Source of the DNA: Pectinophora gossypiella
Taxonomy: Eukaryota > Arthropoda > Insecta > Lepidoptera > Gelechiidae
Direction: 5' to 3'
DNA: 64,000 nucleotides
NCBI RefSeq assembly: GCF_024362695.1
Contig: NC_065405.1
Coordinates: 3,666,672 to 3,730,671, forward strand
The position numbers and the translations under genes were made by a program. Under the pieces are notes generated by a model that had not been told where the DNA came from, searched no databases, and worked only from the letters and a program-made list of their open reading frames with translations. Below, in pieces: positions 1 through 13,575 of the stretch; position 1 is the stretch's first letter, and the number at the start of each line of letters is the position of its first letter.

Positions 1-3000
1 TAAAGAATGGGACTGCATTTAACAATCCAGCAAATGTGTACATTACTAAAGGGGTCAGAAATACGCTAACGTAGTAAAATTAGAGCTAACAACATACGCC
101 CCCATTCATAAATAAAACCTTTAGGACCGAGGACGCTCGGGGTGACCTACTTAAATAATCGAAGGGCTGCACGTTCAATACAATAGAACACTCACAAATG
201 ATGCTTCAGTGTGTCCTCCAGCGCACCTGGTGGGGTTTCTAATTCAGGGAAACACTTATAAGGCACTTTCGCGGGTTACTATTTTACGGAGGCGAGGGGC
301 GCGTCCTCACTGCTCGATAGTCGTTTACACACTGAGTGGGTATGCGCGCGTCCCTATTCCCGACGTCCTTGCGTGAAAGGGGCGGTTTTGTAGGGTGGCG
401 CCATGGTAGCACGTCAAGGCAGCGCGTCAATCAATATGCGAGATGAGATCCACGGCTAATCATCCAAATATCACGCATACTTCGCGTGGTTGCCTACAAT
501 AACTTGCAAATGTTTGCATAGTAACGGTTGCTGTGAAGAATAAGAATGAGGTTTTGCATTAGGAAGTGTCAGAGATGCATATAAAAGTATGCAACAGGCA
601 CGACCAATGCAACAGGTTTACGTATGCACATCATTGCAGATGCGATGCTTGCGCAATTTGTCGACGAGAACAATACTTTTTTTACAAGTCTGAACTTTCA
701 CGCCACAACTTAAGCAACGCAAATATATTACCTTGCGTTTGTGGCTTTATTATTTTTGTTTACAAATGAGTTAAGAGGTACAAACGTAAGTGCAACTTGA
801 ACTGAACACGTAAAATGTGACGTAGTATTAACCGATAATCTTAGTATTATGGAATCTAATGATACTAATATAATGATATAACGCAGTGGCGGCGAACAGA
901 ACGCAGTAGGTACTGCTAACGCAGGTTATGCAAGTGAAGTTACGTTATAACGAACTACCGACACGCACTATCTCCTATCGTATCAGAACGCATCGTAGCG
1001 AGAACGGACAGCTGATCGACGGGAACCGTAATACACTTGAATACAATATATATAAGACTTAATTGCTTTAATAGAAATCATGCGTTGTTAAGAATGAAAA
1101 TAACATTATCACGAATGTAGGCGAAAGTGCGCGCGATTTTATACAAGGACATCTTGTTACAAAACGGACATATCCTTATAAAATTGACTTTTTTGAATGT
1201 GTACCTGATGCTATTATTAGCAGAAATTAAAATCATGTTTAAATCGTACTAAAACTGATAGATGTAGATCTCTGTTACATGGACCTTAAACATAGCTGAC
1301 GAGGAGTGGGTTTATTGTATATACTATATACGTCTGCTTACACCTTTGGAGATACAGGCGTCATGCATTGTATGTGTTAAAACCGAAGAAAATAATTAAT
1401 CAGATCTGTAGCAAAACTACAACATAAATAGAAACACAGGCAAGTATTGAAGATAACTATCGCATACTGGAAACGGAAACGTTAATTAAAAGCGGAGTAA
1501 TCTTACAAAGATCGACCACAAAGGAACGGTTAATAAACTGTGAAAACAACTCTCGTCATTTTAGATGAAAAAAGGAGTTGAAATAATGGATATGAATCAG
1601 AGCCAAAATAGAGAAGATTAATGTAGCCATCTAATTGTAAAAAGAGCTTTACAACCAAAATGATAATGCGAAGATTAATATCTAGTCACAAAACGGACAT
1701 GTTAACAGTATTAATCTTCAATTCTTTTAATGCATTAAAACTTACAAGACAGAGATGATGAAACAGATAATAAAGACAGGTGACAAGAAAGGTATGCTTA
1801 AAACATCTCCAAAGCAGATTGATTTAGTGATAAAATCAACAGACGTGCTCTCGATAACAATCTATCTTATGTAAGTTATAAAAAGTGCAGGTTCACATTT
1901 ATGGTTATGTAACAAAAGTGAGGAAACTCCGTGTCCTTTCATACCCGTCAATACAAAGATAAAGCGTTCTGGACAATTGTAAAATGGGAAATTGGTAAAA
2001 TTATAGAGCTGTGAGTGAAATCGACAAGATTAGTGCGCAACCATTAGTGTGAAATGAAATAAACAAGAGGAATTAGCGTCGGCCGATAGCCCGAGCTAAT
2101 CTGACCGCAAGGGAACGGGCGCCACTGACTTTCCCTTTTCTTCTTGTGAAAGTGATGATGCCCAATGCAACAAAGTTACTTGCATCTTAGCACAACTAGC
2201 AACATTGAATATTTATTGTTTCACGTCGGAAGCCACTCGTGAAAAGACAGCAACAATATATTTTAATGAAAGCAAGATTCCTGGAAAGGACAATGAATTT
2301 TCAAACTACACGTGCAGCATTTAAGTGTATTCGACCACGCTAGTAAATAGTATGTCTGTTTAGACATGCAAAATGAAAACTCACTATGTTAATTACAAAT
2401 GCGTTTATAAAGAACGAGTGTGGAGCAACGGAGTCGATTGCCAAGTCGGTCAATGAAAACGGTTAGCTCTAGAAAAAGTTTGCAAGAACAATATCTAAAG
2501 TATATCTAATGGGTTGGGCGTTTATCTCGCGAGTACCAAGGACCACAACAGCTGGGCACGAAAACAAAACAAAGGGTACTTTCTAAACGAAGACTTTCTC
2601 TAAGTTTGGCACGGCTAAGGTCTGCCCTTTATCGTTAGTAATTAGCCACGACGTAAACCTTGGTGTGGTCACAAGCATAACAACGTAACAAATGTTTTTA
2701 GATCATTGGATGTTTTGTGTTTAAAACAAACCGTTACAGATGTTGATCTTTTTAAACATAAATTTCGTACCAAACATATTATTATGAAATGACAAAATTG
2801 TTTCTTGACATACTTGAAGGAGCTGAAACATTTCTAAGTGGAAAACACGTGTTTGGATTGGAGACGAAGGCAAGGGCAATCCAATATCATTTTGCCAAAA
2901 TATTTGCCTTCCATCGACAGCTGGGCAGTCCAGATAACATAAAAAGGTAAATAAAGGCGTGGGCTAAAGCTTGCTCGCTTCGAATTCAAGGCTACAAAGT

Positions 3001-4190
3001 AATATGGAAGATGGCAGTCTTATCTAAAACATGCAAATATTGAAATCATTGTAAATATTTTTGCTACACCCGTGTGAAATATACACTTGATAAAGAATAA
3101 TAATATAGTGTCAGGGTAGAGTTTAAAGGTTATGTGATGGTCAGATAGCATTATGAGGTTGTATGTAGGTATAATTACATTGAACATAATTAGCATATGT
3201 GTAAACGTCTTGTTGCTAAGTAATCGTAAATATACATGAAGACACAAATTACTCGTATACGCAAGGCTAAGTTGTTGCTGTAATGTAAACAGACAAAAAT
3301 ATTATTTAACAGCTACGAAAACAATTGTTACAATATTAGCCACAAGTTTGATAACTGGAATTTTAATTTTGAGACGTTGAATAATGTTCCATATTGCAAA
3401 CTAATGTTCTTACAATTTAAGTTTTTTCAGTATCTTAGTAAGTTATCGGGTAATTATGACCTTAATAAAGTGTATTTGTTATTCATGGTTAGTTAACACT
3501 AGGCAAAATATGCTTACGAAGATTACCTTCGGAAAGTCTACAGGTCAAGAATAAATATAGCTATCTATACTAAGACCACAGCCTTTAATAATTATTTTGG
3601 TTATATGATAGTCTTATATATATCATAATTAATTTGCTCTTTTTAGCTTCAATCCTTGACGAGTCTCTAGATTGTACATAACGCAACCACACAAAATTCT
3701 TATTAATAAAACGTAAGGGTCATTCGTTACATTAATAATATGGTTATGAAATATGAATTATACGCTCAACTCGTTTGTTATTTACAATAATTTTCTAATT
3801 ATTATTCTGTTTATTACCAACACAGTCTCATGTCTTGAAAATATTACATTTGTTTAACTATAAATAGTTGATATTTTTTGTTATTGAAGCAGTATTATTG
3901 ACATGTCAGCAAGCTAACTAAAAAGTTGTCTCTTACAGAAATGAACCATGTCATGTAAGATTATAATACTACGTAACAAAAGGGATCGAACCCCCCCAAA
4001 GGGCCGCAGCGCGTAAACTTGGCATACTACATATTTATTACCTTTTCGTTTTCTTTTCGCATGGCTGTAAGAGTTCATCAACGACAATGGCGAAATGTTA
4101 TAGTTGCTTGTTGTAATGTAACATGGGTGCTACCGTGATATCAAGACTATCTACATATAGACGCCCTGCTCTACTTGTCTTATTATGGAC
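1..4190. other. unannotated AT-rich DNA
   Basis: No gene or recognisable mobile element was found on either strand. A somewhat GC-richer patch lies at about 280-430. A short minus-strand string at about 3985-4000 resembles a tRNA B-box (GGTTCGATCCC) but has no tRNA fold around it. The longest open frames are under 80 codons and show no recognisable motif. If the minus-strand exon at 4195-4337 is real, this stretch is its first intron. Confidence 0.5.
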
Positions 4191-4194
4191 TTAC

Positions 4195-4337
4195 CCAATG
4201 AAATTTTTAATGAAGCAGTAGACTGCAAATAGGGTGGCATCATTGAGGCCTAGGTCTGGCTTGATCGTGGGTAGCGCGACGTGCGGCGAAGGGGAGTCGG
4301 TCGGTGCGGCGCGCACCTCCGGCGTGGCCGCGCTCAT
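4195..4337 (-). CDS. candidate first coding exon of an unidentified gene
   Basis: An ATG at 4337-4335 in a good context (GCCCGCC before ATG A) opens a frame of 47 codons plus two bases. An in-frame TGA lies 21 codons upstream, so this ATG is the natural start. The encoded peptide begins MSAATPEVRAAP and has a Pro/Ala/Ser-rich N-terminus. It then reads LPTIKPDLGLNDATLFAVYC and ends in a short hydrophobic stretch (FIKNFI). The reading stops at a near-consensus donor, GG|GTAAGT, with the intron beginning at 4194; an unspliced transcript would hit TAA at once. Codon third positions are G/C-rich in the first half, unlike the surrounding DNA. The next exon must lie beyond position 1 or was not recognised. 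I do not recognise the protein family. An internal acceptor-like string (ccctatttgcag) could instead mark a smaller exon. What is seen is the frame and the donor; that it is a real exon is inference. Confidence 0.55.
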
Positions 4338-4930
4338 GGCGGGCCCGCGCGGCCGCGCGCCCGTCGCGTGCGGAGCGATCGTGGCGGCCTGCTGGCTCAC
4401 TCAGCCCGGCGGCTCACTACCCGCCCCGCATAACACCCCCGGCGCTCCCGGCACGCGGCGCCCGCAACCACACCACCACCGCACCACAGCGCGCCAACAA
4501 CTCGCTTCAACGCGAGCGCGTCGCACGGCTAACACCGACCGGCAGGGCCCTCTACACCGGCGTATCGATCGCGGCACCGCGCCTGCGCTCTCGCACCCAA
4601 CGAATCGTCCAGACGAGAGGAGCCGGCTTACACGTCCAGCATTAGGAATGCCAAGTAGATCACGAGAAAGAACCAGGGGCAGAACAGATACATGCAAACG
4701 GACATCATTTATTTAACAAAGAACGTGATTGATCGAGTCCCGAAGTAGAGTTCAGTGATGAACGGGTTACGTGCGTCCAGTGGTAGTGGTAGGTAGCACG
4801 TGCAGGTCGCGCGTGCGTCTGGCGGCGCGGCGGCACTCTGACTGGGCGCGCTCGCGCCGCGTGCTCGCCGCCCGCCCGATATCCGCTCACCGCTATCTAT
4901 ACCTACACCCAGCGCACGCACAGCCTGCAC
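4338..4930 (-). promoter_or_regulatory. CpG-rich island, probable promoter and 5'UTR
   Basis: Together with the exon below it, this is one of two sharply GC- and CpG-rich blocks in an otherwise AT-rich window. The strongest parts are 4260-4480 and 4800-4900. It lies directly upstream of the candidate minus-strand start at 4337 and has in-frame stops in that frame, as expected for a 5'UTR. Open frames on both strands here (for example 4234-4716 plus and 4401-4697 minus) are low-complexity Arg/Ala/Pro readings, best explained by GC bias. On the minus strand a CAGTCAGAGTG string near 4835-4845 is a weak initiator-like candidate. No TATA box is obvious. Confidence 0.4.
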
Positions 4931-7110
4931 ACCTTAATTTACATACTGAAGGTTTGATGACCATACATAGTGCCTGTACTGTACAAAGGAAGTCCCGGAC
5001 TTTCTTCTAGATCGATATCAGATAACTTAAGCCGTTAAGCTTGAAGTAATCTGCATGCATGGCATAGCTCACGTCACCTGACTACCAGAATGGTTGATAT
5101 AATGCAATAAAATGCGATATATTTATAGTCAAGTCATCATTCGATAGAACTATTTTAAAATGAAATAAGTGCAGTACAAATTATCGGATAAGATCTAAAA
5201 GATTGATAAGACGTCACTGACATTGAGTGATGCAGTGAAAAAGTTCAGAGTACGATAGTAAAAACTTTTGGCACACGCATCGAACTGACGGAAACTTTCA
5301 GCAAAGTTTGCAAAGAAAGAGACGACAGAGAATTTGTCAGGGGCTGTGGCAATATTAAAACCGGCGATAAAATTCTTGAGGGCGACACAAATTGTGGTAA
5401 AGTGACTCGTGATTAAGCTGTTGAAAATAATGAGGCCGTTCAGTGGTGCATAATGAATGGTTTAAAAATTACAAACGAGATGAGGCAATTATTTGACCAG
5501 CTAGTTGGAACTGACCTGGTATAGTAATGTGTAATTACGTTTCACTCACTGCCTGGTCGAATATTCTCATAGAAACTGTATCCCCCAAATAGAGTAGGCA
5601 CGGTCAACGTCCGCGCGACGGACCGATGGGCAGAACGTTCCGACAAGTGATCATGAAAAAACTCTCCCACCATCCATTTGAGTCGCGGCGAAATGATCAA
5701 ATGACGCAAAAAAAAATGCCACGGCCACATGAACATTCTAACATCTGACCCCCTTACCAAACACTTGATTTAGGCACAAATGGATGACATATCGAATTTC
5801 TTCACGCAAGCTTCAGAGTACATTGACCTGTAGTTACCACGGTTGGCATCGACCATGGCTTGTATTCTTTATCAATTATTGAGTACTCTCTTTTCGCCAT
5901 CAAAATTTAGCGCAGATTGAATAATTACTATTCAATTTCCGCAAAATTTTAGAGCATGGTGCTATATTCATATATATTATATATATATTCAATGGGTAGG
6001 ATAATGGTTTCACAAGCAACATTGAATTAAATTTAAATTATCAAGCGAAAGTACGTCGACGTATTTGAATGATTTACCGTAGAAATTTGACACTCAGATA
6101 AGTAAGTTTGGTTACGCATCATACAATAAAATAACTCCACATAACCGACGCATATTGCAATGGCTTCTTTGTCGAAAATGAAGGACGACAACTCTCTACA
6201 GTTCCAAGAAACCCGCTCCCGACTTCCCGACTGAATCCTGGTGGGTTTCCAAGAAGAAGTCCCAGTTAAGACAAACATAAATACGGTACAATTATTACAG
6301 CTATTAGTTGCAGCGATACTGCAAGGAAAACAAGACAAAAGATTGCCTGGTTTAATCAAAGCAAGAATTCCACTCGACGATCTCAAAGAGGAAAATACGG
6401 GATGACATATCTTCCTTTTATAACGATACGTACTTAGTGTTGATTGAGTACATCTTCACTTGTAATGTATATTTAATATATATGTTAAGTAAAGAATTCA
6501 CTAGAACATTAAATTGGAAACATGCAAAGGCTAAATGAAGTGCTGATAGCTCTTCCTTCCACATAATTACAAATACAAATTGCAATCTGTTAATATACAG
6601 TTTTTGTACGTGCGTAATTGCATGTAAATATTAATTTTGCAGGAGAAATCGACACTTGTTTTTGTATTTGTAATACATACGTACTAGTTTCCGATATTAT
6701 AGGTAATGGAACGGCTCTACATAACGTAATACTGGCGTCCTCGTGAATTTGCCGGCAAATGCATGTGTCGTTCTATTCGTGACACGAGAAAATTACAAAG
6801 TTGCATTCGCAATCAGCTCCATGGTGTCTTTAACGTTCGCGTGCATCGTTCTATTGATGCAATATGACCCAGTTGGAATTTCTATGCAACGATTCCCTTC
6901 ATAACTGTGACGTGTAATTGACGTGAACGGACGCTAGATTTTGCACGTTTTACGAGCCTTATTATCAACGGATATAACACTTCGTCTCTTATTTCCATTC
7001 GTTTTAAAATCGTGGCGAATATGTATGAACTGCATACATTCATCACAATCTATAACTTTTACTTGTCGAAACTCTTATTGAACAATCTCTACAAAGCGTT
7101 TAAGTAGAAG
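4931..7110. other. unannotated AT-rich DNA with decayed open frames
   Basis: No recognised gene. A GC-richer patch at about 5540-5740 is open on the minus strand but shows no motif. A plus-strand frame at 6160-6405 runs 82 codons with a single TGA after codon 24; its second half is Leu/Gln-rich and reads like protein, but I recognise no family. An AT dinucleotide run lies at about 5968-5990. Confidence 0.4.
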
Positions 7111-7112
7111 TC

Positions 7113-7153
7113 AATAAAATACTTAAATTACTGCTTGCTGCCAGTCAGTCAGT
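7113..7153 (+). promoter_or_regulatory. possible insect core promoter
   Basis: A doubled arthropod initiator, TCAGTCAGT, lies at 7145-7153. About 30 bases upstream is an A/T-rich TATA-like string, aataaaata, at 7113-7121. TATA-to-TCAGT spacing of about 30 bases is the usual insect arrangement. No convincing coding exon was found downstream; a frame at 7713-7889 is open but unrecognised. The motifs are short enough to arise by chance. Confidence 0.2.
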
Positions 7154-10100
7154 TCTATGTTCGCTTTCGTTCGATTAATCCTAGCGGCAGTCAGCACTCG
7201 CTACCTTATTTACGCAAGTGAGCGATTTCAAGTGATCGGCTTGCCGCACGCGTGCTGATCTATGGCGCAAGCTTCCATCATTATTCTCATTACGAACGGA
7301 CAAGTGGTTGCTGTTGCGGCACACCTTCGGGTGTCTTGACATTTTTATCACAAGCTATGTATGTGCACAATTTTATATATAACCATTATTTACCTGTCTA
7401 ATCATTGTGGACTCAAGGTATTATCACTATCGTTAAATTCGTTTTCTACTTTCAATTTAATTCATTTATAACCTATTTCTTGCTACGATTTGTTTATCAT
7501 ACTTAAACCAACTGGCGCTTTGTTTTGGTAGCGCACGTGCACGGTCGTGTGGACTAGGTTATTCCTGAGTGAGGTTATTTGTGAGTTTCCAATTTTGCCG
7601 AAATAAACTATCGTTATTTGGCATTCCTAGTTGTTGGATTTTAGAATTCGATTTGTTTTTTGGATGTCACGCAAAAGGACCTGTAATTTTGCGGCGTAGT
7701 GAGGTAGGTGTTATGGTATGTGAGAACAAATGCGCGATGGGAAAGAATGTGATAGCCGCTCGACATGCTATCAGTCACTCGCGCCGGTTTCCGATTACAA
7801 ACATCGAAGCACGAGTGGGATTCAATCGCATGCGAAAAATTAGAGACTGTCATACACCTCTAATGGAGGAAGGAAAACACGGGAGTTGACCACTCAGTTG
7901 ATTTTCAAGAAATAACTATGAAAAGGTAAATAAGGCAAACAAAAGAAAACGCTTAGAACTAACTTAAAAAACAATAATAAGGAAGACAGTTGATATAAAT
8001 AAAAACAAGATCACCGGATGTACGCCTATAAAATGACAAACACGCGGCATAATGAGAACTTACAACCTATAATAAAGCTAACTGGGAATATGATATCTGT
8101 GGTGTATTCCGCTGACGTGACTTTAATTGTATGTGATACGTATAGTAAGTACGCTGGGGAATGCCCATGAGAATATGTCTTATCAGGCGTAGGCGAAACT
8201 CTCACGCCACTGTTGTTGCGGCTACAATCAAGACGAGAATGCGCTGACAGCATTCATAGCAAAACTACGTCTGAAGAAATTCCAAGAAGTTTGGCTTAAG
8301 ACAAAAGTACTGGTGGCCTTATGACACGTTTCACCGGAAATCGACCTTGGACTAAATAGTTTTAAGAGGACGATCTTTTGTCACAGTCAAGGGACAGACG
8401 TTTCTGGTGAAAACGGATTTGGTAGGACTGAGCTCTCTTTTATCTTTAATCATGATATACCTGCGTGTCCAGGATAAAGGATTGGCCTCGTTAGCGATTA
8501 ATCATGTTGACTGGACTCTGTAATCGCCTTCAGACGTGCAGTCATTAGTTAAATTTGCAACAGTTGGCCGGCTATTTTGAGCAAATGACTAAGTTTGACC
8601 CTTGTGTAGATTAATGTCTAAGATAATAGAGTATGTTTTATTTAATTTGTTACAACGCGTAGTGTATACGGAACTAATATTAAGAACAATACAACTTGCC
8701 CCAATTAAATCATCACATCGAGTCAAGTGCCAAAAGGAAAACGTGAACAATTAAAACTTTCTAAGAATAATGATTTGGCTTTAGCGACTGAGGAAAAACG
8801 ATGGCTATGCAGAGATCCCGAGAGCAATTAGCTTCAGCGGAGGCAATTTCTCTGAACTATTAGCAGGGATTCGAATTTAGCCAATTAGTTTCATTTGAAA
8901 GATACAAAGGTCGGAGGTGAATCTCTATTGATTTCCTTCACGGTATTAGAGCTGAAAGCAGAAGGTTCTAAAATTATAGCGCATCGAATCCAGAATTTTC
9001 CGCGAGGCTGGGCGGAGTTTGTCACGCTAGACGACCCGCGTCTTCGGAGTGGCAGTGATGTGATAAAGAAAGGGCAGGGCCCTCTGTAATTCGACCAATT
9101 TGTACAACCGTCACTTGGAGTATCGTATCCGAGAGAACATCTTTGATCAAAGGAGAACATGTAAAATGAAGACCATTTTCGTCACTAAAATAACTCTCCG
9201 TTCTGTTTGTTTCAAAGAGGTTAACAACACGAGGAGACAGGGAAAAACAAACATGTCTAAGATTTTCTAAGAATATCGCTCTGTGAAAATGTGTGTCACA
9301 GACTATAAAGAGTGTAACTTAAAACCTTAAATATGACAGGAAACAGCAATTAGATTAAACGACTCCGCGCTTAATAAACTCAAGCCTCTTTCCAGTAAAT
9401 TCTAAGAAACGATTTGTAATGCTAGATATGTAAGCATTATTAGTAACTTTGATTCAAAAAACGCTTTACCGTAAATTGTGTATTTTCTTTTGCAATATTC
9501 AGCACTTAACAATTCGAGTAACATTTATTAGTCGATTAGAGTTTGCACTATCAATAAAATGGTAATAGCTCTTTCGCGTGTTCGTGTGATCACTATTTCA
9601 CAGTCTGGTATAAAGTTTGATAAGTACTGATAGTGAAATAAATTACGTTAGCGTCACCTAAAACGTCTGGTAAACAAGAGTTCAATATCATGGTAATTCA
9701 ATTTTACAGATTACCTTCGAATGATTCCATTAAAAACGTAACCGTTATAAATCTTTTTATCTTGTACCTGAAACAAATAAATATTATTCGTTAGAAAAAA
9801 AGTATAATAGTGAAGTTAAAATAAAAAGTTAATAATGAAGATGCTTTCCAAGTTAAAGAAAAGCAACAAACATAAAACGAAATTATGTAGACAGACAAGC
9901 TCTTTTAAGCATCTATATATATATAAAATAATATAAAAAAATCGCAGTTACAACTTTCACAGGGACATAAAAATGAGGTGCCCTACATTTAGCTCGAGAA
10001 CGTTTTATTCACAACAGCCGATAAAATATTTCAACTGTTGTCGTTTTTAAAATTATAATAACAATTTATAAATTATAATATTATGATTAGGTAGTACAAT

Positions 10101-11287
10101 TCTGTTGAGAAACCTATTAAACCGTAACATAAGGAAAAACGTATAACCACAGAACGGAGAGTAAGTACGAATGAAACTGTAATAAGGAAACTACAATGAA
10201 GCTACATAAGAAAATACCTATTGTTGCAGAATCTTTAAAATACATGAAAAGGATTTGATGGAAACAAAGAAATTGGTTGTTGCCAAGAATTGTCAAGGAA
10301 GTTATTTGTGAGTTGCGTTTGGTTGTGAGAGTTTTATGTTCGAAGGAAGTGTACCTTACTTCAGCACAGGAAGCCGCGGATTGATTGACAATAAAGATAA
10401 ACTGTTAAATATAAATGTGCTAAGGAGTCTGATCTGAACAGTTTGTAAAGTTGTGATATTATTCCGTGTCTTAGTTTATGTAAGCTTATCAGAAGTAAGA
10501 GAAATTAGTGCCTTTCAATACCTATACAAAGCAATTATGAAAATTTTCTTTATCGCTAGGTCAGTGTTATCTTCGTATAACGAGTTAACTATGTTCGTGC
10601 TATGTATGTACTATGGTTAAAATGTTGGATTGTTAGAAGTCCAAGGAACGTCGATTTAATGTTTGAGCTATTTTAATGTATTTTTTCCTTATACAATTTC
10701 TTATTGTAAAAGATTGATGCAAATCAATCACCTTGCAGTGGAGTGAGAGCAATTATGAAACTTGCAATTCATTATTTAAAATTGAATATATGACCTTCGT
10801 TCTTATACGACTGTTCTTAAGCCGCGAAATCAAATCAAAATTTATTGGTCTCGCTATTAACGAGTATAGTATGCATATAATTTTCAGATAAATATATAGA
10901 TTATCATGTAATAAACAAATTCTTAGAGAATATAGATAATTGCAAAAACCTTGATTTTATTAGAAACGGTGGAGCTATGAAATATCTTGTAAAAGATGGC
11001 GAAACGTTTCATAAGGATTAAGTGTATATTGAAATCCTGTAATTAAGAAAAGCTTAAGTAGCCATTTGACTCGTAGGCTGAGCAGCAATTATGCCATGAA
11101 GGTAATATTCTGTAGGTTGGACTGTAAGGCGTAAACATTAACGTTTTATAAATTACACAAATTAACATGTCTTAAGATATCTGACATCCATAAAATGACC
11201 CTTTTAAAATGCAACTGGTAGTTTTTATAAGTGCATACGCATGCAGCAATCTCGGTAATATTATACGTAGTTTTTTGTTGCAGTACT
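7154..11287. other. unannotated DNA
   Basis: No recognised gene or intact element. A moderately GC-rich block at about 8890-9160 is open on both strands and may be an old transposable-element relic. Short AT runs occur near 9915-9940. Confidence 0.4.
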
Positions 11288-11380
11288 CCCGGGTGAGAGC
11301 CTTCAGCGCTCCCCATTTGTCCGGCCAAGTAGTTAATGCCATCTGCGGCAAATCTAAAATAAGTCACGTCAAAAAAAAAA
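11288..11380 (-). repeat. dispersed repeat 'DVTY', copy 1
   Basis: On the minus strand this reads (T)n GACGTGACTTATT, then a Gly/Ala-rich frame FDVTYFRFAADGINYLAGQM that runs on into GSAEGSHP. The same block recurs at 32179-32232 (partial) and 62977-63075 (best preserved). It is an interspersed repeat of unknown class. The conserved reading frame suggests that it derives from a coding part or tail of a transposable element. Confidence 0.7.
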
Positions 11381-11474
11381 ATGTTGCAGTACTTTACAGT
11401 GAAGTGCAGTACTTTGCTTCTATGCTGTTCTGGGAGCAAATAAAAAACATAGAACACGTTCAGCTGCTTGTCTT

Positions 11475-11685
11475 CCCGGGCATGTCGTAAAAACCGACAG
11501 AGGGATTGCGTCCTCTAACATGATGGACTAATGTTATGGGCGATAGGCTGATCCCTTATCACCATAAGGTTCATCATATCCATCTTAGGACTTCGTATCA
11601 ACAGTGGCTGCAAGTTGTCTTTGATTACTTGTGGCTCTGCCTACCCGATTTGGGATTACGGGCGTGAGTTTATGTATGTATGTAC
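11475..11685 (+). repeat. interspersed repeat, probable retroelement tail
   Basis: This compact, higher-complexity block begins near cttcccgggcatgtcg and ends in tacgggcgtgagtttatg followed by a short TATG(TATG) run. The closing string is shared with the LINE tails at 27165-27365, 45985-46065 and 59393-59500, which also end in GCGTGAGTTTATG. That suggests a related retroelement 3' end that ends in a simple repeat. I cannot name the family. Confidence 0.5.
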
Positions 11686-13575
11686 TTTACAGTGAAAAAA
11701 TGACAAATTCCAATGACAAAGTTTGCGAATGTTTCAAGTAGATCAATTTATTTTTGCCGCAACCAGTGTGCAACTTTAAAAAAAAACTTTTGTCCTCATT
11801 ATCAGCGGCACAGATCTAACACTTATATCTTCGACCTAGATTGGCATTTATTTTTAAAAGAATTATGAAAATCAGATCCATAGCAAGACGATATTTTAAG
11901 AAATAAATGGTAATTTTTGAAACATCTCTCAACACAGTTGAAGAATTTAAAAATATTCTATTGGACATCGAACACGTTATGAGCATCACGTGTGAAAAAT
12001 CGAATTCATATGGGCATGGGCACAGGGCGCAAGCGCAGTGGGAAGCAATAAACATGAGTTACTACTGACGGCGATACTGATGACCACGTGTTTCCTGTGC
12101 GACCTGCAGGCCGCTTCCTTATGAGTTTCTAAAACTTCGAAACCATGTTCAATTATGTTGCAGCTACGAACACTTGCTACCGTAAAACAAGTTGCGCGTG
12201 AGCGGTTACGCGAGTAACATTTGCCACCGCCTCACATACACCCTCAGCGGCAATGCAAATAAATTTCCACTTGCCAGTAGAGACACGCTTTTACTACGAT
12301 ATATGAGGTTGCATAAACGACGGGAAGACTACTTAATTTATCCTCTTACGTTGGCATGTCATCTTAGGGTAATATCTTAATATAACAATTACAAAAAGTC
12401 ACACCCAAATTAATTTTGTAATTGTGTTTTACAGAGCAAAAGCTTCAAAATTCCCGAGCACGAAAACAATCCAAACGAAGCCCAGCCGAGCGTTCAGGCG
12501 TGTTCACAGTAATTTAGGTTTTGTCGAAACACGGCCAAAAATAAGTGGAAATAACATTTCAAGCTCGAAACATAAAGGCGTTCGGTAATTTCAATAATTT
12601 CTGTGATGGATTCACTTCTCCAAATAATGTTTATGGCAAGCATTACGTTAATGATTGGTCTTGGAGATTTTGAGGGTAGAATATGCCCGGTTAAGAGCTT
12701 CAGCTAACGCATGCGTGCTAAATTGCAAAACAACCGGTTTTATACGCGATAACGACGAAGTTGTTTCAATGAGTATACGCCTATTTGTGAGCAAAAATTG
12801 TTGCTGTAACACATTAATAAAGAACTAGAAACGGAGCCGATTATATGTTACACAAGGCGATCGTTTCCTCCTTCGTCTGAAGTTACAGGTAATTGAAGAG
12901 AATTCATGTAAAAGAAAAAAAAAGCGAAAATACGCTCGTGAAATGCTGCGGGCGGTTCGAGCGATCATTAAAGGAGGGCTGACATCATCGCCAAAGTTAG
13001 AGCCAGTATTGTTATTATGCGGTGCGGCGAAAGGCGAAAGATGGGTTATCGGCGACCGTCGCGAATATTAAGGCACCATTTAATACACCGTAGCGCTGTA
13101 TTGAAACATGAGTTTAAAATTTGAAGTTCAATGCCACTGGCGTCCGATTACATGCAACGATTCGCTGGTTGATTGGTTTTATTACAATCAATTTTGCACG
13201 CATTGTGTTAAATGATCCATTGATAGGTCCATAAAAGGGTGATCGAATAACTGAATAAACAAACGCGTTTTTATGCAGCGTCGCTAAAATAAAATACAAT
13301 AAATCATCGTTTGTGGTATTCTATAATTTATAGGTTAAATCCACCTTTTGTACTTGTATGTAAAGATGCTTCGAGTTTTGCGGTGGGTGACTTATGTGGT
13401 CTAGAATTATCTTTCCAGGGTTACGACATTTAAAAATGACTATTACAATTAACATATTTTCCCTGTAGTTTAAATTTTAATAAAACATAGTCTCAAAATT
13501 TGCAATCATTAATCGTAAAGCATAGTAAATAATAATGTAATGCTTGTAAAATTAGCAACCTATGTCACTACAAAT
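11686..13575. other. unannotated DNA
   Basis: No gene or recognisable repeat was found. GC-richer spots near 12000-12110 and 12940-13060 contain no convincing splice-bounded frame. Confidence 0.4.

Noticed and set aside
3985..4000. tRNA on the minus strand (GGTTCGATCCC)
   Set aside because: Only a B-box-like string is present. Acceptor, D and anticodon arms cannot be formed around it.
4234..4716. 160-codon plus-strand open frame in the CpG island
   Set aside because: It is Arg/Ala/Pro/Thr-rich low-complexity sequence caused by GC bias, antisense to a better supported minus-strand exon, with no motif.
6033..6386. 117-codon minus-strand open frame
   Set aside because: No domain, signal peptide or homology was recognised. 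Cysteine placement is irregular, and it overlaps the plus-strand frame at 6160-6405.
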